42,551 nucleotides of DNA from a virus. Under the pieces are notes generated by a model. The model saw nothing but the letters and a program-made list of their open reading frames with translations, searched no databases and was not told where the DNA came from. Within the stretch, counting starts at the first letter, position 1. Every line of letters begins with the position of its first letter. The DNA lies in IMG/VR virus record IMGVR_UViG_3300023284_002263, positions 1 through 42,551 of that record; one strand, 5' to 3'. The position numbers and the translations under genes are program-made. This document shows, in pieces, positions 1 to 7,974 of the stretch.

Positions 1-144
1 TCCACAATTTGTATCTACAGCGGACGAGACAGTGGCGAATACAGCCGTTGAGACATCCTTTGTTGCTACAGGAAACGGCAGCAGGATAATTCCTGGCAAC
101 AGCTCTGTTATAGGGGATAGGTTTGTTTTTACAGCAGAGGGAAG
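1..144. repeat. Terminal direct repeat, left copy (same sequence as 42408-42551)
   Basis: Bases 1-144 are identical to the last 144 bases of the window. The repeat lies inside a protein gene that reads through it, so it is not a specialised end structure with its own content. The simplest reading is the overlap left when a circular or circularly permuted genome is assembled; the unique genome is then 42407 bp. A true short terminal repeat is the alternative, but P22-like phages package by headful and have permuted ends. Confidence 0.95.
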
Positions 145-487
145 ATTTTCAGCAATGTCAAACCCGACAGCCAGGATCAGATTTAAGCTGGACGCTACAA
201 TAATTGCGGATACGGGAGCTCTAGTTATTGGGAATGGATCGGATGATCATTGGAAATTAAACGGGCAAGCAATTGTGCGTTCTTTGGGTGTGACAGGTAC
301 CGCGATGGTTGCAGGAAGTTTCGTTACTACTTTGGGGGATCACTTCAAGTTTGTTAATCTAGTCCCTATAGTCACAGATACTACGATCAACAGGACTATG
401 GACCTTACCCTGGAGTGGGGGACCGCGTCCGCTGCAAATACTCTAACATGCCAGGTCTCCGCTTTAACTAAGACGCTATCCCCTTAA
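2..487 (+). CDS. Beta-rich virion-associated protein, 3' part (5' end lies at 42361-42551)
   Basis: This is the downstream part of a gene whose start codon is at 42361, across the circular join; position 2 begins a codon in the same frame. The joined protein is about 177 residues. It has no membrane segment and alternates short hydrophobic and Gly/Ser/Thr/Asn-rich stretches, as in phage jelly-roll or fibre-type proteins. It sits just before the large terminase and just after another small beta-rich protein (42039-42359). A head-decoration or fibre role is possible from this position, but I recognise no named family. An internal ATG at 32 is not the true start, because the reading frame is open upstream and has a good ribosome site before 42361. 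Confidence 0.8.
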   Translation, partial: PQFVSTADETVANTAVETSFVATGNGSRIIPGNSSVIGDRFVFTAEGRFSAMSNPTARIRFKLDATIIADTGALVIGNGSDDHWKLNGQAIVRSLGVTGTAMVAGSFVTTLGDHFKFVNLVPIVTDTTINRTMDLTLEWGTASAANTLTCQVSALTKTLSP

Positions 488-510
488 TTGTTGAAAAATT
501 AGCGATCCCA

Positions 511-2151
511 ATGAGCCAGAAAAAAGAACAGAAATTAGCACTGCTGCGGGGCTTCAGGAAAAAGCTGGAGAAATTTTCTGCGTCTTGCCTCAAGATCAAA
601 ACAAAAGCCAGTGAGCTCGCCCCTGCACGTATCATCCCATTTATATTCAACACAGCCCAAAAGTATGTGCATAAGTGCCTTGAGAAGCAACTCAAAAATA
701 CAGGAAAGGTCCGGGCCCTGGTTCTTAAGGGCAGACAACAGGGAGTATCCACATATGTCTCAGCCAGATATTATCACAAGTCTACTCTCTGGTCAGCGGT
801 CAATGTTTACATCCTCACTCATGAGCAAAAGGCTTCAGATAGTCTCTTCAGCATGGTTGACAGGTATCATGAACACAATCCTATAGCCCCATCTGTCAGT
901 ATCAACAATGCTAAGGAGATGATCTTCAATATTCTTGACAGTAGCTATACCGTAGCTACTGCAGGGCAGAAGGCAGGGGGCCGCTCAAGGACCTCCGGGC
1001 TGTTCCACGGCTCTGAAGTGGCTTTCTGGACTAATGCCTCCGACCACTTTGCTTCGAGCGTCCAGACCGTCCCAGATGCCCGGGGGACGGAGATTATCCT
1101 GGAGAGTACCGCTAACGGACCTTATGGGGAATTTTATGAGCGTTGGCAGGATGCAGAGGCAGGGATAGGAGACTACATCGCGATCTTTGTTCCTTGGTTC
1201 TGGCAAGAGGAATATTACCGGGAACCTGAGCCAGGGTTTAAGCTTGACGACACACCTGTACAGGGCGAATTATCAGAAGCGGAATACGCAGAATTATTTG
1301 ACCTCAATATGGGCCAGATGTGCTGGATGCGGTATAAGAAACATGAGCTGAAACAGCCAGGTCTTTTCGATCAGGAATACCCGGCTACCGCGCAAATGGC
1401 TTTCGTCAACTCCAACTCTGACAGCTATATTGAAGCGCTGCCGGTCCTCAAGGCGCGTAAGCGTAAAGACATAAGGGGTGGCGGTCCCTTGATCATGGGC
1501 GCCGACCCTGCAGGTCCAGGAGGAGACCGCTTCTCCATCGCCGGACGCCGGGGGCACGCTATGACATACCTTGAGTGGCGCAACAAGGTCGGCACAGCAG
1601 ATGCCTTTCACTGGTGTAAGTCGGTGATTTTGGAGAATAAGCCTGCCCGCTTTTATGTGGATGCCGGAGGTATCGGTGCAGCGGTTCTTAGCTTGCTTCG
1701 CAACGACGAAGACATCCCCAAAGGCGTAGTACGCGGCGTCAACTTCGGTGCCCGCTCCCAAGCCAAAATGGCTAAACCCGACGCTCCAGGTCCTAAGAAC
1801 CGCAGAGCGGAGATGTGGAAGCGTTCGAAGGACTGGCTAGAGGATCCAGATGAGCCCGTATCCATCTTTGACATGGACAAACTCCAGGCTGACGCCACAG
1901 CCCCGAGATTGAAAAAGAACTTAACAAATGATATACTCCTTGAAAGCAAGGAAGATATGAGAGCGCGGGGAGTACGTTCTCCAGACTTATGGGACAGTTT
2001 TGCATTGACTTTCGCATCAAATGTTCTCATAAAAACTTGGGACGAGCCTTCGGACCCTTCAACGTACGGGAACCCTGACAAAAAGTCTAAATACAAGGTG
2101 GACAACCTGGCATCAGATATGCCAACAAGCAATAACAGATGGATGTGTTGA
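511..2151 (+). CDS. terL: Terminase large subunit (ATPase-nuclease packaging motor)
   Basis: TerL pumps DNA into the procapsid with an N-terminal ATPase and cuts it with a C-terminal RNase H-fold nuclease. A Walker A-like motif KGRQQGVST lies at residues 73-81 and a Walker B-like segment LFHGSEVAFW at about 163-172, with the coupling motif ESTANG near 198-203. Nuclease acidic residues appear in GADPAG (about 331), YVDAGG (about 383) and SPDLWD (about 490-496). The length of 546 aa is usual for the family. The ATG at 511 has only a weak ribosome site. The portal gene follows after one base. P22-type gene order and headful packaging fit, but the packaging mode cannot be read from this gene alone. 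Confidence 0.95.
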   Translation: MSQKKEQKLALLRGFRKKLEKFSASCLKIKTKASELAPARIIPFIFNTAQKYVHKCLEKQLKNTGKVRALVLKGRQQGVSTYVSARYYHKSTLWSAVNVYILTHEQKASDSLFSMVDRYHEHNPIAPSVSINNAKEMIFNILDSSYTVATAGQKAGGRSRTSGLFHGSEVAFWTNASDHFASSVQTVPDARGTEIILESTANGPYGEFYERWQDAEAGIGDYIAIFVPWFWQEEYYREPEPGFKLDDTPVQGELSEAEYAELFDLNMGQMCWMRYKKHELKQPGLFDQEYPATAQMAFVNSNSDSYIEALPVLKARKRKDIRGGGPLIMGADPAGPGGDRFSIAGRRGHAMTYLEWRNKVGTADAFHWCKSVILENKPARFYVDAGGIGAAVLSLLRNDEDIPKGVVRGVNFGARSQAKMAKPDAPGPKNRRAEMWKRSKDWLEDPDEPVSIFDMDKLQADATAPRLKKNLTNDILLESKEDMRARGVRSPDLWDSFALTFASNVLIKTWDEPSDPSTYGNPDKKSKYKVDNLASDMPTSNNRWMC

Positions 2152-2152
2152 A

Positions 2153-4264
2153 ATGAGCAGACATAGTAATCGCGGACAGAAAAAGAAACCTACAGCACAG
2201 GACGATTTTCGCAAAACCTTTAAAGCTGTGAAACTTCCTGACGATTTCAAAACAGAAGATGATTTTCTAAAACATGCAACAACAACTTTTGACGCTGACT
2301 TATCTTGGGATGAAACCAACCGCAGAGACGCTATAAATGACGCGGAGTTCGCGGCAGGCGATCAGTGGGAAAAGTTTATTAAACAGCACCGCATAGCAGC
2401 AAAGAAACCGACGTTGACATTTAATCGTCTTATAGCTTTTATCGGGCAGGTCGTTGGGGGAAGGCGTTTAAACGAGACAGTCATAAAAATAGCTGCTGAT
2501 GATGATGCTTTTAAAGATACTGCCAAGATAAGGCAAGCACTTATACGCAGTATTCAAAAAGTCTCCAAAGCAGAAACAGCGTACAACAAGGCTCAGGAAA
2601 ACCAAGTTATTTCAGGTATCGGAAATTTTGAAGTACGCCTTGAATACGCGCACGACGATGTGTTCGAGCAAGACGCTAAAGTTTTACCTATCAGCAATGC
2701 TTTTTCTGTAGTGTGGGACCGCTTTCTTGAGGAGCCTACGGGTGACGATGCGGGACATGTTTTCAAAGTAAGATCCATGAGCCATGCAGATTTTAAAACG
2801 GAATGGCCGGGTAAGACAGTCGGGGATTTTTCAAACGATACACAGCTTTTAGGCTACGATCTGGAGGACGGCTGGATTACTAGGGATAAGATCAGAGTTG
2901 TTGACTATTGGCGCATACGCACCCGGCGTCGGATAGTGGCTTTGCTTCGTGATCCGGAAGACGGTTCAGAAGACGTAGTAGACATCACAAATATGAACAT
3001 GGATAAGTTTGTGGATAGGCTCGTTTCTAACGACGAGGGCGTCCCGGTAATGCGTGAAGTAGACCGCAAATACGCAGAATTATACACTCTCACAGCGATG
3101 GATATTCTTGAAGGACCGTATGAGCTGCCTATCAGTCGCGTACCTGTTTTCCGGGTGCCTGCATGGGAGTTCCATATCGGAGACAAAGTGACACGGTTCG
3201 GGCTAGTGCGCTTTTTAAAAGATCCCCAACGTCTTCACAACTACTGGCGCTCTGTAATTGCTGAGAAGCTTACACTGACCCCGAAAGGCAACTGGATTGC
3301 CAGTGTGGAAAGTGTTGAGGGCAGGGAAGCAGAATGGCGTAATAGCCATGTTTCAGATGATCCTTTACTGACCTACAATGGTGAGGCAGGACAAGCACCT
3401 ACTCGTGTGCCTCCTGCTCAAATCGAGGCAGGGCTTATTGAGCAGGCAGGTATGGCTTCCCAGGATCTCCGGGACATTTCCAATATTCATGAAGCAAATT
3501 TGGGCCAAAGATCAAACGAAGTATCGGGTAAGGCGATCGTTGCCCGGCAGCGTATCGGGGATACAGGCACAACAATCTATTCTGACAATTTAGAGTTGGC
3601 TATCGAAGCTTGTGGGCGTGTGCTTAATGATCTCATACCTTTCGTGTACAACACCGCCCGCACCATTGCTGTTCTTGGTGAAGAGGGAGAAGAACTTCCA
3701 GCACAGGCCATAAATGACACCACAAACGAAAAAGCGGTCGATATCACTGCAGGTAAATACAAGGTTACAAGCACCACAGGGCCTTCCACAGTGACGAAAC
3801 GGGCCGAAGCTGCAGAAAGTATGCTGAACATGGTCAACGCCATGCCTGACACCCTCGCTGTGGCAGCAGACAAGATAATTGAGGCTCAGGACTGGCCGGG
3901 GAGCTCCGAGATTGCCCGCAGACTTCGAGACGGTATGGATCCATCCCTTCTCGATGAAAAAGACCTTACGGATACTCAAAAGCAAAGGCTTGCGCAAGGG
4001 CAGCAACAGGCACAGCAGCAGGCGCAACGCGAAGAACAAATTTTCCAAGCTGATCTGCGTGAAAAACTGGCTAAGGCGGACCAAGCAGAGGGCCTGGCTC
4101 AACAGGCTCGTGCGAATGCGACTAAGGCTCTCGCCAGTATTTCTACCGACGAATTAAAAATAATCGCAGACATCGACGATCAGCGGATTAACCAAATTTT
4201 AGCTGCTGTTGACAAGTTCAACAGCGTAACCTCGACCTCCAACAACGAAAATACAGGAGAATAA
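2153..4264 (+). CDS. Portal protein, P22 gp1 family
   Basis: The portal is a dodecameric ring at one capsid vertex through which DNA enters and leaves, and it docks the terminase and tail. The protein is 703 aa, close to P22 gp1 (about 725). The N-terminal part has the family pattern of an acidic DxxWDxTNRRDAIND-like segment, then AAGDQWE and LTFNRL about 40 residues later, followed by VVGGRRLNE. The C-terminal 150 residues are Gln/Ala-rich and helical (many QQAQ runs), matching the helical barrel of P22-like portals. It starts at ATG 2153, one base after the terL stop, so the two are probably translationally coupled. Confidence 0.93.
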   Translation: MSRHSNRGQKKKPTAQDDFRKTFKAVKLPDDFKTEDDFLKHATTTFDADLSWDETNRRDAINDAEFAAGDQWEKFIKQHRIAAKKPTLTFNRLIAFIGQVVGGRRLNETVIKIAADDDAFKDTAKIRQALIRSIQKVSKAETAYNKAQENQVISGIGNFEVRLEYAHDDVFEQDAKVLPISNAFSVVWDRFLEEPTGDDAGHVFKVRSMSHADFKTEWPGKTVGDFSNDTQLLGYDLEDGWITRDKIRVVDYWRIRTRRRIVALLRDPEDGSEDVVDITNMNMDKFVDRLVSNDEGVPVMREVDRKYAELYTLTAMDILEGPYELPISRVPVFRVPAWEFHIGDKVTRFGLVRFLKDPQRLHNYWRSVIAEKLTLTPKGNWIASVESVEGREAEWRNSHVSDDPLLTYNGEAGQAPTRVPPAQIEAGLIEQAGMASQDLRDISNIHEANLGQRSNEVSGKAIVARQRIGDTGTTIYSDNLELAIEACGRVLNDLIPFVYNTARTIAVLGEEGEELPAQAINDTTNEKAVDITAGKYKVTSTTGPSTVTKRAEAAESMLNMVNAMPDTLAVAADKIIEAQDWPGSSEIARRLRDGMDPSLLDEKDLTDTQKQRLAQGQQQAQQQAQREEQIFQADLREKLAKADQAEGLAQQARANATKALASISTDELKIIADIDDQRINQILAAVDKFNSVTSTSNNENTGE

Positions 4265-4265
4265 T

Positions 4266-5420
4266 ATGGCTGACGAAAAAACAGAAGATCCTTTCAAAGG
4301 AATGATAACCTATGCCACAGGAGCACCGGAAAGTACCTCTGAAGCACATAGGGATCCAGTTAAGGAGGAGCCTAAAGATGAAAAAAAGCCTCCTGCGGAC
4401 GAAACTGGCGACAAAAAACCCAGTGGTGATGATACTGGTGATGGCGATGGCTCCGACGATTTCGAGGATATTTTTGGCGATGGTGGCGACGACGATGGTG
4501 GCGACGACGATGCTGACGATGACGACGGTGGCGACGGCGATGCTGACGATGCTGACGATGACGACGATGGTGGCGATGACGATGGTGGCGAGGATGGTGG
4601 TGGCGAGGATGGTGGGGACGCTGAAAATAGTGACACTCCCGCCGAAAAAAAAGCTAAATTTAGGCGCAAAAAGAAGATAGCGAAAGCAAGAATAGCTGAG
4701 TTGACAAAATACCGGCGCAGGGCAGAAGCTTCTTTGGATGCAGAGCGCCAGCGCAACATTGCTCTTGAGAAGCGTGTTGTAGACCTGGAAAAAAAGTTGA
4801 CGCCGGGCGAGGAAGATGCTACAAATAAGGAGCAATCTGATCAAGACGATGTCGGAGCTCCCGACCCAGCCAAATATGATTATGGCGAACTCGATCCAAA
4901 ATACGCCTCCGACGTGATAGATTACCGAGTTGACAAAAGACTCGCAAAAGACAAGACAGACCAAGAACAAACACAGCAGACTGAAGCCGCTGAGCGACAA
5001 GCAAAAGGGCTCAAAGTACAGTACTCCGATAAAGTTTCTGAAGGCGAAAAAGCCTACAAAGATTTTAAGAAAGTTGTTGTAGATGCTGCGGACAATAATG
5101 AATTTCCGCTTACTCAAGAAACAGCGATGATGGCCCTGGAGAGCCCCGTGGGACACCACGTTATTTATAAAATAGCCGGAAATCTTAAACTAGCTAAGAA
5201 AATGGCAAGCCTACCACCCTTACAGCAAGCTAGAGCATTCGGTCGCTTAGAAGCGCAGTTTTCGTCGAAAGACGCCTCCCGAAAGAAAAAGACCCCAAAC
5301 ACCACCCCTCCGCCCAAGCGCAGGTCTGGAGGTTCTGGGATTTCTGACGTAAATCCTGCTAAGCAAAGCTTTGCCGATTTTGAAAAGATGGTAGAGAAAT
5401 CTCGCGGGGCTAAAAAATAG
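4266..5420 (+). CDS. Scaffold-position protein with a long Asp-rich tract
   Basis: This 384-aa protein occupies the P22 gene 8 (scaffold) position between portal and coat. Scaffolds direct coat assembly and then leave the procapsid. Residues about 55-120 are almost entirely Asp, Gly, Glu and Ala (repeats such as GGDDDGGDDD), encoded by gat/gac/ggc micro-repeats. A Lys/Arg-rich helical segment follows (about 130-175, probable coiled coil), and the C-terminal 50 residues are basic with a Pro-rich patch. A charged, helical, basic-ended protein is typical of scaffolds, whose C-terminus binds coat. The Asp tract is longer than I would expect. The ribosome site AGGAGAATAAT precedes the ATG. Function is from position and composition. 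Confidence 0.8.
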   Translation: MADEKTEDPFKGMITYATGAPESTSEAHRDPVKEEPKDEKKPPADETGDKKPSGDDTGDGDGSDDFEDIFGDGGDDDGGDDDADDDDGGDGDADDADDDDDGGDDDGGEDGGGEDGGDAENSDTPAEKKAKFRRKKKIAKARIAELTKYRRRAEASLDAERQRNIALEKRVVDLEKKLTPGEEDATNKEQSDQDDVGAPDPAKYDYGELDPKYASDVIDYRVDKRLAKDKTDQEQTQQTEAAERQAKGLKVQYSDKVSEGEKAYKDFKKVVVDAADNNEFPLTQETAMMALESPVGHHVIYKIAGNLKLAKKMASLPPLQQARAFGRLEAQFSSKDASRKKKTPNTTPPPKRRSGGSGISDVNPAKQSFADFEKMVEKSRGAKK

Positions 5421-5429
5421 GAGCCTTAA

Positions 5430-6692
5430 ATGGCAAACAACGAATTTTTAGACGCTACCGAATACTCTAAGGTTTTTCTGCTTCTGCTGAAGAACACATT
5501 ATCGGCAGGACGTCTGGTTACAGGCGAGTTTAAGGACGAGGTTACAGATGAAAACGGCTTGACCGTTAACATTAAGCGACCTCCCCTGTTCGTCGCTCAG
5601 GACGGTGAGGCTTTACAGCTTCAGTCCGTTATCTCCGGGTCAACACCTGTCAAGGTTGATCAGTATAAAAATGTGCATATTGATGTTGGTGACTTGGAGT
5701 ATATCGAGAGCTTCAACCAGTTACTTGAAAACGAGACTATCAAGTCTGCCGCTTCTGAATTGGCGCACACTATTGATGGGTCTATTCATGATATTCTTCC
5801 AGAGTTTGCAAGTTCAGTTGGCACGCCTGGGACAACTATCTCTACTCCTCAGCAGTTTAATAAGGTCCATACCCGCCTTATGGATCAGTCAGTGCCAAAC
5901 TCCAGTCTTAATGCTCTAGTCAGCTATAACGATGGCGAAGAAATCCGGGGTAACTTGATTACGACAAATATTGACAAGATCAACCGCAGTGCTCTGGAGC
6001 GGACACGTATCCCAATCCTGTCTGAAATTGACCTTTTTGCTACTAACAATATCCGGTCAATCGTAGCAGGAACGCGTGTCGATGGTCTTGTTAACGGCGC
6101 GGGCCAAAATGTCAACTACCGCGACGTCAAGGAAACCAATGTGCAGACCCTTATTCTCGAAAGTGTCGGGATATCCGCCACTATCAAAAAAGGCGATAGC
6201 TTTACGATTGCCGGTGTTTTTGCAGTCAACAGCCGTTCTCGTCAGCCTCTGACATTCCTTAAGCAGTTTGTTGTTGTAGCGGATGTTGCAGCAGACGCTT
6301 CGGAGGATGTGGTAGTCACTATTTCCCCCCCAATCATTGTCGGCGGAACAAGTGATGGTGTTGGAGCATCGCCAACTCTTGTTAATACAGCCTTCCAGAC
6401 CGTGTCGGCTATTCCAGCTAATGATGCTGTGGTAACGTGGACTACGGTTGCCGGAGCGATTACACCAATCCGGGCAGCGTTCCATAAACGGGCCATCTCC
6501 CTGGTATCAGCCCGGCTGATCACGCCGTTCTCTGATACCTCTTCCTTTATGTCCGACCCAGAAACGGGCATCGGCATCAGGTATTGGCGCGGGTCAGATA
6601 TCACGACAGGTCGGCATATCCACCGTTGGGATGTTGTGTACGGAGTCCAGATGATCCAGCAGGAGCTCGGCTCGCGAGTAAACGGCACGTAA
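5430..6692 (+). CDS. Major capsid (coat) protein, P22 gp5-like
   Basis: This is the HK97-fold shell protein. It has 420 residues against about 430 for P22 coat. The N-terminus (MANNEFLDATEYSK) and the early segment with VTDENGLTVNIKRPP resemble the P22 coat family. Residues 240-320, rich in Val and Ala with DVVVTISPPI, look like an inserted beta domain as in P22 coat, though the exact boundary is uncertain. A strong ribosome site (TAGGAG) lies 7 bases before the ATG. A GC-rich hairpin without a T-tract follows the stop at 6710-6732 and may limit read-through or protect the abundant coat mRNA. Confidence 0.92.
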   Translation: MANNEFLDATEYSKVFLLLLKNTLSAGRLVTGEFKDEVTDENGLTVNIKRPPLFVAQDGEALQLQSVISGSTPVKVDQYKNVHIDVGDLEYIESFNQLLENETIKSAASELAHTIDGSIHDILPEFASSVGTPGTTISTPQQFNKVHTRLMDQSVPNSSLNALVSYNDGEEIRGNLITTNIDKINRSALERTRIPILSEIDLFATNNIRSIVAGTRVDGLVNGAGQNVNYRDVKETNVQTLILESVGISATIKKGDSFTIAGVFAVNSRSRQPLTFLKQFVVVADVAADASEDVVVTISPPIIVGGTSDGVGASPTLVNTAFQTVSAIPANDAVVTWTTVAGAITPIRAAFHKRAISLVSARLITPFSDTSSFMSDPETGIGIRYWRGSDITTGRHIHRWDVVYGVQMIQQELGSRVNGT

Positions 6693-6709
6693 CATACCCT
6701 ACCCTATAG

Positions 6710-6732
6710 GGAGGCGGCTAACCCCCGCCTCC
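6710..6732 (+). terminator. GC-rich hairpin after the coat gene (attenuator or mRNA-protecting stem)
   Basis: GGAGGCGG (6710-6717) pairs perfectly with CCGCCTCC (6725-6732) around a 7-base loop. No T-run follows, so it is probably not a complete intrinsic terminator. It lies 18 bases after the coat stop and 30 bases before the next gene, where a partial terminator or 3'-end stabiliser would set coat expression above that of the downstream genes. Confidence 0.6.
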
Positions 6733-6761
6733 TGCCCCTCATTTAGCACGGAACTAAAGCA

Positions 6762-7235
6762 ATGACAAATTTTCAAGAATACCCTAAAATGGTCTTCCAC
6801 GGCACTACAGGTGAGCAACTTATCTGCGACTGCGAAGAAGACATTCCTGAAGGCTATGTGTCAGCACAAGACAGAGGGCAGAAGGCCCCAGAACCAGACA
6901 CCTCTGGAGAAGAGGAAGACGTGCACGCAGACTGTGCCACAGATGCAGACCTTGAGGCAGCATACGATAAAGGATATGCGGCAGGGCTTGCTGCTAAACA
7001 GCAGCAGAAAAAGCCAGTAAAGAAACCCAAACCTGAACCTGAGCCAATTGCAAAAAAGCCAGCTGAAACGGAAACAAAAGACCCTGTCAATATTACTCTG
7101 AAAGACATGGGTTTGACGCGCAAGGAAGCAAAACATATGCTGAAAGAGGAAGGCGTTAAGTTCAAGGGCAACGCCACTAATGACACCCTTGCGCTCAAAG
7201 TGAAAGATCTTTTGGAAAATGACAAAAGCAAGTGA
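6762..7235 (+). CDS. Small protein after the coat gene with a C-terminal HeH/LEM-like helix motif
   Basis: This 157-aa protein has three parts: an N-terminal 35 residues with the EYPKMVFHG pattern seen in small proteins beside phage capsid genes; an acidic then Lys/Pro-rich linker (about 45-110); and a C-terminal helical segment (about 112-155, GLTRKEAKHMLKEEGV) resembling the HeH/LEM helix-extension-helix fold. Such folds bind DNA or protein. P22 itself has no gene here, but many related phages do. The stop overlaps the next start (7219) by 17 bases. No enzymatic motif is visible; the role is unknown. Confidence 0.65.
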   Translation: MTNFQEYPKMVFHGTTGEQLICDCEEDIPEGYVSAQDRGQKAPEPDTSGEEEDVHADCATDADLEAAYDKGYAAGLAAKQQQKKPVKKPKPEPEPIAKKPAETETKDPVNITLKDMGLTRKEAKHMLKEEGVKFKGNATNDTLALKVKDLLENDKSK

Positions 7236-7974
7236 AATTGTAGTACGAGCGTTCAGAGAAATTAATCTGAAAGCAATAGGTAAGCCCCTCACAGCTCCGG
7301 AAGCTGCGGAGGGGCTTACCCTCCTTAATAGCTATCTGTCAAGTCTTTTTAGTTTGGAGATTGGGGAGCCTAATTTCTCCTGGCCCGTAGCCCCGGCCAC
7401 AACGTCTCCTACGCCTGCCCGATTTCCTCTCTTCCCAGCAGTGGAGGACTTGCCCGACGACGTGTTCCCCTTCCCCCCATCTAATGTCAATATCTTGATT
7501 ACCCTCGCTCAAGATACGACAATTTTTTTAAACCAGGACCCAGAGGATGGCGCCCAGATGCGGTTCATAAATCTTATGGGGGCCACTACCTTGAAGCTTA
7601 TAGTTGATGGCAACGGCAGATTTGTCAAAGGAGTTCCCATTCTTTCTCAAACTGCAGATACCATAGATAAAACCCGGCTGTTTTACCGGGCTGATCTGGG
7701 GGACTGGACGGAAATTATTAAGCTGACAGACGATACTGAGAGCCCTTTGCAAGAGGAGTATGATACTCTACTTTCAATTGGCACTGCAGCACGCCTGGCT
7801 GCGGCATTCGGGCGCACACTGAGCGGAGAACAGGTGGCGGAACGTAAAAGACTTCTCACAAAACTGAAGACCCAGTATAAGCAAAAAACACCGTCTCCTG
7901 CAAGTCCTCAGCCTTTCTCAAAACCTGCTTCTGACGACAGGACTTTCTCACATAGAAGGAGCTTATTCAGATGA
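7219..7974 (+). CDS. Tail accessory / head completion protein, P22 gp4-like
   Basis: P22 gp4 is the first tail protein to join the portal and carries the next hub proteins. This 251-aa protein has the family's helical N-terminus (ASEIVVRAFREI, then APEAAEGLTLLN) and lies directly before a gp10-like gene. P22 gp4 is about 166 aa, so this one has a longer C-terminus ending in a basic Ser/Pro-rich tail. The ATG overlaps the previous gene by 17 bases and the next by 4 (ATGA), indicating coupled translation. A large hairpin lies inside codons 21-34. Confidence 0.8.
   Translation: MTKASEIVVRAFREINLKAIGKPLTAPEAAEGLTLLNSYLSSLFSLEIGEPNFSWPVAPATTSPTPARFPLFPAVEDLPDDVFPFPPSNVNILITLAQDTTIFLNQDPEDGAQMRFINLMGATTLKLIVDGNGRFVKGVPILSQTADTIDKTRLFYRADLGDWTEIIKLTDDTESPLQEEYDTLLSIGTAARLAAAFGRTLSGEQVAERKRLLTKLKTQYKQKTPSPASPQPFSKPASDDRTFSHRRSLFR
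7279..7320 (+). promoter_or_regulatory. Perfect intragenic inverted repeat near the start of the gp4-like gene
   Basis: GGTAAGCCCCTC (7279-7290) is followed by its exact reverse complement at 7309-7320. The 18 bases between contain a second stem, CAGCT/AGCTG, with a 5-base loop. The RNA could form a 12-bp plus 5-bp hairpin 60 bases into the coding region. There is no T-run. Its position, just after the coat and HeH-like genes, suits a translational or transcriptional brake, but that is inference. Confidence 0.7.

Noticed and set aside
4218-5159. 313-aa antisense reading frame across the scaffold-position gene
   Set aside because: It is the mirror of the Asp-rich tract (giving Val/Ile/Thr runs), has no ribosome site and opposes the P22-ordered virion genes.
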